Assembly: GCA_024279915.1 (NCBI GenBank)
Contig: JAJRRB010000066.1
Span: 1-35,740, forward strand
Length of the DNA stretch: 35,740 nt
Source of the DNA: Deltaproteobacteria bacterium
GTDB taxonomy: Bacteria; Desulfobacterota; Desulfuromonadia; Desulfuromonadales; BM103
Direction of reading: 5' to 3'
Every line of letters begins with the position of its first letter. Positions within the stretch are counted from its first letter, which is position 1. The notes under the pieces are model-generated. The model did not search any database, was not told the origin of the DNA, and saw only the letters and a program-made list of their open reading frames with translations. Positions 24,055 through 31,397 of the stretch are shown here, one piece after another. Position numbers and translations under genes: made by a program.

Positions 24055-25110
24055 ATGAAGAGAATTCGCATTCTCCCAATTCACGCTGGGGGTACGATCG
24101 CGTCCGTTGGTACAGCGACCGGCTTCAAGCCTAAACTCTCCTTCGCGGATCTTCTCAGCAGAGCAGACAGGGAGCTTGTCGGAGACCGTCTTATCGCCAA
24201 GGCACAATCCCCATTAGGCGAATTCGGGATTGACAGCGCAAGTATGCAACTCCAGCATATCCAGAAGATCGCCAAAACGATTTGTGACAGCTACGAACAC
24301 CATGATGCATTTATAGTCACTCACGGAACGGACACGCTTGCCTACACGGCGAGCATGCTCTCCTTCATGCTGCAGGGCATCCAGAAACCAGTCATTGTCA
24401 CGGGAGCCCAAAAAACTCTTGAAGACGAGAACAGTGACGTGATCGAGAATCTAGAGACTGCCCTTCTTGCCGCATCGACGCCCAATTGCGGCGTGTGGGT
24501 GGCCTTCAATAAGAAAGTCATCAAGGCGGTCAGGGCCACAAAAATAGATATTGGTGTCGAATGCTTAGACGCCTTCGCATCGAACCTTAGGGATGAAATT
24601 CAGGTTTCTGATTTTCTGCTCAACGATCATGCCGTTAACAAGGGACAAGTGGAAACATTCAGCGTGCAGACCTCCGAAGATGTCGATATCTTCTGTCTGA
24701 CCCACACCACCAATCCACTTACCTTGAGCCACTATCTCGAAAACTCGGATCTCAAAGCGTTCATAGTCCTCATCTATGGAATGAGTGGCCACCGCGAGGA
24801 TTTGATGGGAGTCCTTTCACGCTGGGCCAACGACAATGAGACAATAGTCATCGCAAAAACACATTCTCCGTACGGCAGCACTGACTTGTCGAAATATGAG
24901 TTGGGTGTCAAGGCCCTTCAGATGGGGGTCCTGTCGGCTCTCGATATGACTTTGGAAAGCGTTTTTGCAAAAACCTGTCTCCTGCTTGCCCAAGGGGTCG
25001 TGCGGCAGGAATTCAACAAACAGTTCTACTTGAATCGGTGCGGCGAACTCGATGAAGTTCAGGTGCAGAAATATTTATCAAAGGCGAGCCATTGGCTATC
25101 AACTGCCTGA
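24055..25110 (+). CDS. L-asparaginase, type I (cytoplasmic-like)
   Basis: The enzyme hydrolyses asparagine (and often glutamine) to aspartate and ammonia. The 351-residue protein starts without a signal peptide, so it is probably cytoplasmic, and has the first active-site motif HAGGTIAS with T14. It also has HGTDTLAYTAS (90-100) with T92-D93 and a downstream lysine in the region KVIKAVRATKID (about 162). CGGAG lies five bases before the ATG. The next genes encode a glutamine/polar amino-acid ABC transporter, so the enzyme could use what the transporter imports (inference). Glutamyl-tRNA amidotransferase subunit D, which shares the fold, is unlikely because it is archaeal and carries an extra N-terminal domain. 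Confidence 0.92.
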   Translation: MKRIRILPIHAGGTIASVGTATGFKPKLSFADLLSRADRELVGDRLIAKAQSPLGEFGIDSASMQLQHIQKIAKTICDSYEHHDAFIVTHGTDTLAYTASMLSFMLQGIQKPVIVTGAQKTLEDENSDVIENLETALLAASTPNCGVWVAFNKKVIKAVRATKIDIGVECLDAFASNLRDEIQVSDFLLNDHAVNKGQVETFSVQTSEDVDIFCLTHTTNPLTLSHYLENSDLKAFIVLIYGMSGHREDLMGVLSRWANDNETIVIAKTHSPYGSTDLSKYELGVKALQMGVLSALDMTLESVFAKTCLLLAQGVVRQEFNKQFYLNRCGELDEVQVQKYLSKASHWLSTA

Positions 25111-25311
25111 TTCATGGTCTCAAGGTCAATACTGAGCGCTAACAGGACTCCAAAGCGCTTGACTTTGGTACAGCCCCCATGTTTCCGTAGAAACATTGTT
25201 ACATTGTAAGGTTTTTGAGGGTTTAGAAAAACCACTCCTTGCTGTAAGGAATTCCCACCATCCCTTTTTACACTGGCTGCATAACTCAAACTATGTAGAG
25301 GAGGCAACATC

Positions 25312-26049
25312 ATGGAAAAACTGGTAGTTTTAATTCTCGCAAGCATCATGATTTTTACATCTGGAGCTGCTTTTGCCGAAAAGCTGTATGTCGGTACAGA
25401 CACAGCTTTTGTGCCCTTTGAATACAAAGGCAAGGACGGCAAATACACAGGATTTGATATAGACCTGTGGGCAGAAATAGCCAAGCGTATTGGTGTGGAA
25501 TATGAACTGAAGCCGATGGATTTCAATGGCCTGATTCCTGGCCTGGTAACCGGCAACCTTGATGTTGCCTTGGCAGCAATTTTCATCAAATCTGCACGGG
25601 AGGAGAAAATTGACTTCTCTCACCCCTATTTCAGGGCTGGTCTGAAAGTTATGGTTTTGGCAGGCAACAAGTACATCAAGTCACCTGCTGACCTGAAAGG
25701 GAAAGTTGTTGCAGTAAAACTCGGGACCGCAACTGTTGAATATGTTGAAACCCTTGGGGCAAAGAAAGTCGTCAAGTTCCCTAATATCGATCAAGCCTAT
25801 CTCGAAGTTGTCACCGGTGGTGCTGATGCAGCAATGCATGACACCCCGAATGTTCTCTATTACATCAAGACTGCTGGCAACGGCAAGGTCAAGGCTGTCG
25901 GTCCCGATGTCAAAGCAGCCCAGTATGGGATCGCCTTCCCGCAGGGGAGTCCTTTGCGCGACAAAGTAAACGTTGCTCTTCTCCAGATGATGGAAGATGG
26001 TGCTTATGCTGATCTTTTCAGGAAATGGTTTGATGCAGATCCTGAATAA
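25312..26049 (+). CDS. glnH: Periplasmic glutamine-type amino-acid binding protein
   Basis: The 245-residue precursor has a clear signal peptide (cleavage after GAAFA) and the family-3 binding-protein core. It is close to E. coli GlnH throughout: GTDTAFVPFEYKGKDGKYTG, FDIDLWAEIAKRIG, YELKPMDFNGLIPGL, AVKLGTATVEYVE, MHDTPNVLYYIKTAGNGKVK, QYGIAFPQGSPLRDKVN. It delivers the amino acid to GlnP/GlnQ. The strong GAGGAGG site gives high translation, as expected for a binding protein. A hairpin with a T-run between glnH and glnP should lower expression of the membrane components. Glutamine is the likely ligand from similarity; other polar amino acids are possible. Confidence 0.93.
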   Translation: MEKLVVLILASIMIFTSGAAFAEKLYVGTDTAFVPFEYKGKDGKYTGFDIDLWAEIAKRIGVEYELKPMDFNGLIPGLVTGNLDVALAAIFIKSAREEKIDFSHPYFRAGLKVMVLAGNKYIKSPADLKGKVVAVKLGTATVEYVETLGAKKVVKFPNIDQAYLEVVTGGADAAMHDTPNVLYYIKTAGNGKVKAVGPDVKAAQYGIAFPQGSPLRDKVNVALLQMMEDGAYADLFRKWFDADPE

Positions 26050-26105
26050 TCTGCAGAGAAAAACAAACTAAGCAATAACGCAGAACAGGAGTGTGTAGCA
26101 CTCAA

Positions 26106-26150
26106 GTGCCCTTCTGTATGAACCTATGCAGAAGGGCACCTTTGTTTTTT
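26106..26150 (+). terminator. Partial terminator / processing hairpin between glnH and glnP
   Basis: GTGCCCTTCTG and CAGAAGGGCAC form a perfect 11-bp stem with a 12-base loop, followed by a T-rich tract. Within an operon it probably acts as an attenuator that lets the binding protein be made in excess. Confidence 0.75.
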
Positions 26151-26169
26151 CTACAGCAAGAGGCAAATT

Positions 26170-26892
26170 ATGGATTTTGAGTTTTCAGTTATTATCGAAT
26201 CTCTTCCTGCCCTTTTTGAGGGAGCAAAATTAACCTGGTATATAACCATCCTGGGGATTATCGGCGGAATGATCTTCGGTATTTTAGCCGGGCTGGGTCG
26301 TATAGCAGGGACAGCAGCTCTTGGGGAAAAACCTCACGGGATCTTCATATGGGTCAGTGTCCTGATCCGATATATATCAGGCGGTTATGTCGAGTTGATA
26401 CGCGGCACCCCGATTATCGTTCAGGCCATGTTTCTATACTTTGCCTTTCCAATGTTAGTCAAGGCTGTTACTGATATCGAACGCTTTCGTATAGAAGCGC
26501 TGACTGCTGCAGTCATTACAATCGTCGTCAATGCAGGGGCCTATATTGCGGAGATTGTCCGTGGATCGGTGATCTCTGTTAACAAAGGACTGTTAGAGGC
26601 CGGAATGTCTCTGGGAATAAGCCGTTTTCAACTGATAGTTCACGTTATTGGTCCGATAGCTATCAGAAGGATGATCCCTCCTCTCGGCAACCAGTTTATC
26701 ATCAGCCTCAAGGACACTTCCCTTTTTATCGTCATAGGAGTCGGTGAATTAACAAGGCAGGGCCAGGAAATTATGGCCAGTAATTTCAGAGCTCTTGAAA
26801 TTTGGCTGACCGTAGCAATCATATATCTGATGATGACGACGACCCTGTCCATGACATTAAGACACTTCGAGAAAAAGATGAAAATGTTCTGA
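26170..26892 (+). CDS. glnP: Glutamine-type ABC transporter permease
   Basis: The 240-residue inner-membrane protein has about five transmembrane segments and the EAA loop EAGMSLGISRFQLIVHVIGP that contacts the ATPase. RGTPIIVQAMFLYF and NAGAYIAEIVRGSV are typical of His/Glu/Gln/Arg permeases. It is about 20 residues longer than E. coli GlnP, owing to an extra segment after the first helix (about residues 43-65). AAGAGG lies six bases before the ATG. It would form a homodimeric channel with GlnQ. Confidence 0.92.
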   Translation: MDFEFSVIIESLPALFEGAKLTWYITILGIIGGMIFGILAGLGRIAGTAALGEKPHGIFIWVSVLIRYISGGYVELIRGTPIIVQAMFLYFAFPMLVKAVTDIERFRIEALTAAVITIVVNAGAYIAEIVRGSVISVNKGLLEAGMSLGISRFQLIVHVIGPIAIRRMIPPLGNQFIISLKDTSLFIVIGVGELTRQGQEIMASNFRALEIWLTVAIIYLMMTTTLSMTLRHFEKKMKMF

Positions 26893-26988
26893 TTTTACAG
26901 GCAATAACGAGAACCAAGATGTTGATTCCTGGCAGCCAACTCTTTGAAAACCTGATAGGCCGCTAGTCAAAAGAAGGATAAGAAAAAG

Positions 26989-27729
26989 ATGCCAAATATT
27001 ATTGAACTGAAGAATGTGTGTAAATCGTTTGGTAACACGGAAGTTTTACATAACATTGACTTTGCTGTCGAGGAGGGTGAAGTTGTTGTGGTCATCGGCC
27101 CGTCCGGCTCCGGGAAGTCTACCCTGATTCGTTGTATTAACTGCCTGGAAATGATAACGACCGGGGAGCTGATTGTTGACAGTATCAGGATTCCTGATGA
27201 GCAGGGAAGGATACGTCAAATACGGCTGGAGGTCGGTATGGTCTTTCAGCAATTTAATCTTTTCCCACATATGACTGCAATTGAAAATGTCGCTTTCGGT
27301 CCTTCTAAAGCCAGGAGAATGAATAAGGCTAAAGCGACAGATATTGCCAGGGGACTGCTTGACAGGGTTGGTTTGGCTGAATTTGAGCATCAACTCCCGG
27401 GGCAGCTTTCCGGTGGGCAACAACAGCGTGTTGCCATTGCCAGGGCGTTGGCAGTCAGCCCAAAGGTCTTGATGTTTGATGAACCGACATCGGCATTGGA
27501 TCCTGAAATGATAGGTGAAGTTCTGGATGTCATGAAAAGTATTGCAAATGACAGTGGCATGACGATGATTGTTGTTACTCATGAAATGGGATTTGCAGCA
27601 CAAGTCGGTGACCGACTGATCTTTATGGATGATGGCAGAATTGTTGAGGAAGGCAAACCTGGTGATGTGATGAAAAACCCTCAATCAGAAAGACTCAAAG
27701 ACTTTTTAGGGCATGTGAAGCACCATTAG
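26989..27729 (+). CDS. glnQ: Glutamine-type ABC transporter ATP-binding protein
   Basis: The 246-residue ATPase has Walker [11 protein letters not shown]-loop [11 protein letters not shown], signature LSGGQQQR, Walker [14 protein letters not shown] and H-loop THEMGFA, the set typical of polar amino-acid uptake ATPases. Relative to E. coli GlnQ it has a short insertion after [24 protein letters not shown] precedes the ATG. It ends the glnHPQ set; 777 bases then separate it from the next large gene. Confidence 0.93.
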   Translation: MPNIIELKNVCKSFGNTEVLHNIDFAVEEGEVVVVIGPSGSGKSTLIRCINCLEMITTGELIVDSIRIPDEQGRIRQIRLEVGMVFQQFNLFPHMTAIENVAFGPSKARRMNKAKATDIARGLLDRVGLAEFEHQLPGQLSGGQQQRVAIARALAVSPKVLMFDEPTSALDPEMIGEVLDVMKSIANDSGMTMIVVTHEMGFAAQVGDRLIFMDDGRIVEEGKPGDVMKNPQSERLKDFLGHVKHH

Positions 27730-27929
27730 AGGTAAGCTCAATACGTTTGTGAATTTATATTCATATGTGTGTGCGGAAGACCCTCCATACTTAGTCTCTG
27801 GTGGTGAGGAAGTCGAATCGTTTAGAAATGTCCAAAAACACACGACTTCTGAGAAGAAAAACGGCTTCTTATTGATAGAGGCATTTAAGAGGAGTTTTAA
27901 TCCGCTTTGATTATGGTATAGTATACATA
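27730..27929 (+). other. Intergenic region after glnQ, with a candidate promoter at its end
   Basis: No gene is visible. A weak AGAAG/CTTCT hairpin lies near 27850-27875. TATAGT at 27917-27922 is a possible -10 box, with TTTTAA 16 bases upstream as a poor -35. It would start the compact unit at 27928-28142. Confidence 0.35.
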
Positions 27930-27976
27930 CCTCAAATCCTAACTGAGGTTCCTCAAATGCAAAGGAGGAAGACTCT

Positions 27977-28027
27977 ATGCCAGTTTCTGATCCACCAGGT
28001 CACTTAGGGGCAATTTCATCAAAATGA
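27977..28027 (+). CDS. Candidate 16-residue micro-ORF with a strong ribosome-binding site
   Basis: The frame reads MPVSDPPGHLGAISSK and then stops. AAAGGAGG ends eight bases before the ATG, an excellent site. Two near-identical upstream copies of CCTCAAATSC (27930-27939 and 27951-27960) contain CCTC, which can pair with the GGAGG of the site, so translation could be controlled by structure. Its stop overlaps a second tiny frame by ATGA. It is not similar to anything I recognise and could be a leader peptide, a micro-protein, or a chance frame in an RNA gene. Confidence 0.4.
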   Translation: MPVSDPPGHLGAISSK

Positions 28028-28062
28028 AAAATGATAATAATTGGATTGCTGAAGTTGGGTAA
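28024..28062 (+). CDS. Candidate 12-residue micro-ORF coupled to the previous one
   Basis: The frame reads MKNDNNWIAEVG and overlaps the previous stop by ATGA, a typical arrangement for translational coupling. It has no independent ribosome-binding site. Support is weaker than for the first micro-ORF, and its existence depends on the first being translated. Confidence 0.25.
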   Translation: MKNDNNWIAEVG

Positions 28063-28111
28063 TCCATCAAAGGTTCCCACGACGGGAACACTCGCAGAAA
28101 GAAATTAACAC

Positions 28112-28142
28112 AAAACGCCCCAGAGTTTCCTGGGGCGTTTTT
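28112..28142 (+). terminator. Terminator of the micro-ORF unit
   Basis: AAAACGCCCCAG pairs perfectly with CTGGGGCGTTTT around a 6-base loop, followed by T. A smaller hairpin GTTCCC/GGGAAC lies about 30 bases upstream. Confidence 0.9.
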
Positions 28143-28506
28143 CTATATGTCAGAGTCGGTAAAAATTGGCATTTCTGCCGATCTAAGTAATCCACTACAA
28201 TGTAGTCGTATAAATAGGAAGGATTAACTTTTGAATGTTTGCTTCACGTGTTTGATAATAATCTCTTCATGATGGTAACTTTTCTTCCCATCCTCCTCCC
28301 TGTCAAATGCTGTATTGAAACTTAAGATATTGCTTTTTAAGTGAGGTAAGCCAAGCTTTCGAGTCTCATTATTATTGATCAAACCACGAGACAGAAGTGG
28401 TAGACTACGGTAGGTCTGTCAGCAATTCTGCGTAGTGCCGTTCTGCAACGTAGAATATACTGCAACGCGCTGAGTAACTCCCCGGAAATATTTTGGAAAC
28501 AAAGCG
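28143..28506 (+). other. 364-base intergenic region before the sensor kinase
   Basis: No convincing gene is visible. It holds a 13-base palindrome ACTACA-A-TGTAGT (about 28191-28205), a GACAGA/TCTGTC stem (about 28390-28420) and the second copy of the motif seen before the asparaginase gene. The promoter of the kinase operon must be here; TATACT at 28456-28461 is a possible -10 without a clear -35. Confidence 0.45.
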
Positions 28507-29460
28507 ATGGTAAATAAACCTCTGGACGCACAAGCTACAAGCACTTCACTCCGGCTGCCGCGAAGCCGCAAAGCACTAACTCCCCTCGGCATGGCTCTGC
28601 TCATGGCCTGCGCAATTTTCATCTGCGAGGTCGGGGTCATGTTCGTCCTGAGCAACCTTCCTCCACTCTCCAGAGAGTACGAAGCATTTATTGATTCGAG
28701 CATCTTACTCGCCTTTTTGACTCCATTTTATTTTCTGCTCTATCGACCTTTTTGGGAAGAGCACAAACGGTTCGAGGCGGAGATTCAGCACCTTTCCCGG
28801 CAATTATTGAGTAGTGCAGAAGAAGAACGTAAAAGAATCAGCCATGACCTGCATGATCAATGCGGCCAGACTCTAACTGCCATCCAGTTTGGCATGGATG
28901 CGTTACGTAAATCCACGCCGGGACACCATCTTCAGCAGAAAGAAGATATTCGGGATATTGTTAAGTTGATCTCGCAGTTGGGTAACGAAATCCGAGAGAT
29001 AACCTATCAACTTCGCCCAGCCATGCTCGATGAAATGGGGATTGTTTCGGCACTACGTAGTTTGGTTTCGGAAGTCTCCCGTCAACACCCCACTCTTGAC
29101 ATCAACGAAGAATATGCGGTCGGCAAGCTGAAGAAGAAATTACCCCCGAGCATTGAAGTCGCTATCTACAGGACCTGTCAAGAAAGCTTGAATAACATCA
29201 TCAAATATGCACAAGCTTCTGAGGTTTCAATTGTTCTCGGGCAACAAGCAGCTAAAATCATATTATGCGTGCAAGACAATGGCATAGGTTTAGATACCCG
29301 AAAACTGGGACCTACTGCCAAAAGTCGCCAGGGGATTGGTTTGCTTGGTATGCGTGAACGAGTAGCTGCTTTACAAGGTGAGTTTGAGATTATTAGTGAG
29401 CTTGGAAAAGGGACCTCTGTTATTGTCGCCTTGCCAGTAAGTGAGGATAAAAATGGATAG
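28507..29460 (+). CDS. NarL-type sensor histidine kinase (HisKA_3), two transmembrane segments
   Basis: The 317-residue protein has two transmembrane helices (about 26-50 and 62-82) with only a very short loop between, then a coiled-coil (about 84-108). The HisKA_3 domain follows, with SAEEERKRISHDLHDQCGQT (acceptor H116), and then a HATPase domain (ESLNNIIKYAQ, DNGIGLD, GIGLLGMRERV). It lacks an extracellular sensor domain, so the membrane segment itself or a partner protein may sense the signal, as in intramembrane-sensing kinases. It overlaps the response regulator gene by eight bases. It lies downstream of glnHPQ and may respond to nitrogen or envelope signals, which is inference. Confidence 0.92.
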   Translation: MVNKPLDAQATSTSLRLPRSRKALTPLGMALLMACAIFICEVGVMFVLSNLPPLSREYEAFIDSSILLAFLTPFYFLLYRPFWEEHKRFEAEIQHLSRQLLSSAEEERKRISHDLHDQCGQTLTAIQFGMDALRKSTPGHHLQQKEDIRDIVKLISQLGNEIREITYQLRPAMLDEMGIVSALRSLVSEVSRQHPTLDINEEYAVGKLKKKLPPSIEVAIYRTCQESLNNIIKYAQASEVSIVLGQQAAKIILCVQDNGIGLDTRKLGPTAKSRQGIGLLGMRERVAALQGEFEIISELGKGTSVIVALPVSEDKNG

Positions 29461-30124
29461 TAATGTGAAAATTCTGATTGTCGACGACCATGCCATAGTA
29501 CGTGCCGGCCTGAGAAAAATATTGGACTCCGAAGAAGGAATCGAGGTTGTCGGTGAGGCGGTGAACGGGAAAGACGCCTTGGAGTTTGCCGAGAAAACCC
29601 AACCTGACCTGGTGATCCTTGATGTTGCCATGCCTGAAATGGGGGGGCTGGAGACAATCTCAGCCTTGCGAAATATTTTACCAGCTGTGAAGATTATTAT
29701 TCTCTCGATGTATGGTAAGGAATCCTTCGCCCAGGAAGCGCTTCGTTCAGGGGCACATGCTTATGTTCTGAAAGGTGATTCAGGTGAAGCCCTGGTAGAA
29801 GCCATTAATAATGTCCTTCAGGGTAAATATTATTTTAGCGACCAAATCCAAGAGACATTGGTAAACTTTTTCAGTCAGGAAAAACATGCTACTAACCTTC
29901 CAGAGCTCCAGAGATACGATACCCTCTCCGTTCGGGAGAAGCAGGTTTTCAGACTCATGATGGACAGCAAGTCAAATAATGAAATCTGTAAAATACTTGA
30001 GATAAGCACAAAAACAGGAGAAAAACATCGCACTAGTATCTATAAAAAGCTTGGTATGAAAAACTCAGTGGATATAGTCAAATATGCGATCCGGATAGGA
30101 TTGACCGACTCAGCTCCTTTTTGA
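29453..30124 (+). CDS. NarL/FixJ-family response regulator
   Basis: The 223-residue protein has a receiver (VDDHAIV, D57 in VILDVAMPEMGG, lysine in YVLKGD) and a LuxR-type HTH (LSVREKQVFRLMMDSKSNNEICKI...KTGEKHRTSIYKKLGMKNSVD). In the HTH, KTGEKH replaces the usual KTVxxH. I chose the ATG at 29453, with GAGGA five bases upstream, overlapping the kinase stop. The last five residues (DSAPF) and the TGA stop lie in MITE copy 3, where a C-to-T change relative to the other copies creates the stop. The HTH domain itself is complete, so the product is probably functional. Confidence 0.92.
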   Translation: MDSNVKILIVDDHAIVRAGLRKILDSEEGIEVVGEAVNGKDALEFAEKTQPDLVILDVAMPEMGGLETISALRNILPAVKIIILSMYGKESFAQEALRSGAHAYVLKGDSGEALVEAINNVLQGKYYFSDQIQETLVNFFSQEKHATNLPELQRYDTLSVREKQVFRLMMDSKSNNEICKILEISTKTGEKHRTSIYKKLGMKNSVDIVKYAIRIGLTDSAPF

Positions 30125-30218
30125 CCAATAGCTACGGCTATTACTCTCAAATGAGCCAAAATCTGGCCTCAAACATTCAGTTTTTCGCTTCAGCCCTGAT
30201 TGTCCGACAGGCTGCTAG
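30109..30218 (-). mobile_element. MITE-like element, copy 3 (truncated to 110 bp)
   Basis: It matches the first 110 bases of the 168-base element in the same orientation as copy 2, from the CTAG end at 30218 to GCTGAG at 30109. The last 58 bases, including the micro-ORF and the second terminal repeat, are missing. The junction lies inside the response regulator gene. The internal AATAGC/GCTATT hairpin is kept. A small palindrome (ATTTTTGG-G-CCAAAAAT, 30221-30237) follows directly. Confidence 0.8.
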
Positions 30219-30312
30219 GAATTTTTGGGCCAAAAATAGTGGCTGATATTGGAGTAAAACGTTCAATTTGAAATTTGCATAGACTGTCAGACGAAATCTG
30301 AACCGTACTATT

Positions 30313-31385
30313 TCACTTGTTCCTCTGCACATCCACCGGAAAAACCACCAGGTGGCGTACATCAGAATAAATGCCAATCTTCTCTCCTGGCAAATGATCG
30401 CAATGACTCGGAACCAACGCCTGAACCTTATCACCACTTCCCAGTAGTAAAGTATAAAGGATGTTTGCGCCGCGGAAATTACGTTGGAGAACTTCTGCTT
30501 TGACCGGGCTATTATCATCATGAATGATATCTTCAGGCCGGATCAACAGTTGTACAGATGTGTCTGATGGCATAGACGCAGCCATGACACCATCGAGCAG
30601 GCCGAGGCCGGTTTCTACCTGATTGTTGTCGCGGACGACTCCTTGATCAATGTCCCTTCGCCGACAAATTCGGCGATGCGGGGACTGACGGGTTGGTGAT
30701 AGAGATTGTGGGCGCTGTCCCATTGCAGAATTTCGCCGTTGTACATAACGCCAATACGATCGGCAACTGCAAAAGCTTCGTTCTGATTGTGGGTGACAAA
30801 GAGGGCTGTTGTGCCATACTCCTTGAGAATGTCACGGACCTCCATGGAAAGGCGTTCTCTTAAGGTGACATCAAGGTTGGAAAAAGGTTCATCCATCAGC
30901 AGAAGCTGTGGTTTGGGGGCCAGAGCGCGGGCCAGAGCCACCCGTTGCTGTTGACCACCCGAGATTTCGTGAGGATATTTGTCGTGTTCGCTGTGGAGCC
31001 CTACCAGCTCAAGTGCTTCGTTGACCCGACGAATCAGCATTGCTTTCTCCATACCCTTCAGGCCGAAAGCAATGTTGTCGTAGATCGTCAGGTGCGGAAA
31101 TAGTGCGTAATCCTGAAACACCATGCCGATCTTGCGTTTAGCCGGTGGCAGTTGATAGCCATTTTTACTAACACATGCGCCGTTCAGGAAAATTTCGCCA
31201 TCCAGCAGTTGTTCGAATCCGGCAATCGTTCTTAATACTGTGGTCTTGCCACAACCGCTTGCGCCGAGAAGACAGCCAATTTCACCACTCCGGAGAGTTA
31301 GAGAAAGATCCTTTACGACCAGTTGGCGGTCATAGGCCTGGGTAATCTGTTTCAGATCAAGAACAATACTTTTTTCGACAGTCAT
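30313..31385 (-). pseudogene. fbpC: Iron(III) ABC transporter ATPase with a single-base frameshift before the TOBE domain
   Basis: The first frame (31385-30615) encodes a complete nucleotide-binding domain: Walker A GASGCGKTT, Q-loop VFQDYALFPH, signature ISGGQQQR, Walker B LLLMDEPFSNLD, and H-loop THNQNEA. It runs off after FVGEGTLIKESSATTIR. The second frame continues as GVVRDNNQVETGLGLLDG and then a TOBE-like domain with VQLLIRPEDI, to 30313. Restoring one G in the GGAG at about 30641-30645 (- strand) joins them as GEGTLIKGVVRDNNQVETG, giving 357 residues, the normal FbpC length. The change could be a real mutation, a sequencing error or, less likely, programmed frameshifting. The catalytic domain may still work without the regulatory TOBE part. 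Confidence 0.85.
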
Positions 31386-31397
31386 TGTAGGCTCCTA

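Noticed and set aside
27980-28110. GEMM (cyclic di-nucleotide) riboswitch
   Set aside because: Conserved core elements of the class I aptamer could not be found by eye.
28170-28180. TGGCATTTCTGCC as a sigma-54 promoter
   Set aside because: The GG and GC elements are seven bases apart rather than the required ten.
28231-28272. TTG-started 13-residue ORF after AAGGA
   Set aside because: It has a rare start, no continuation, no coupling and no terminator; support is insufficient.
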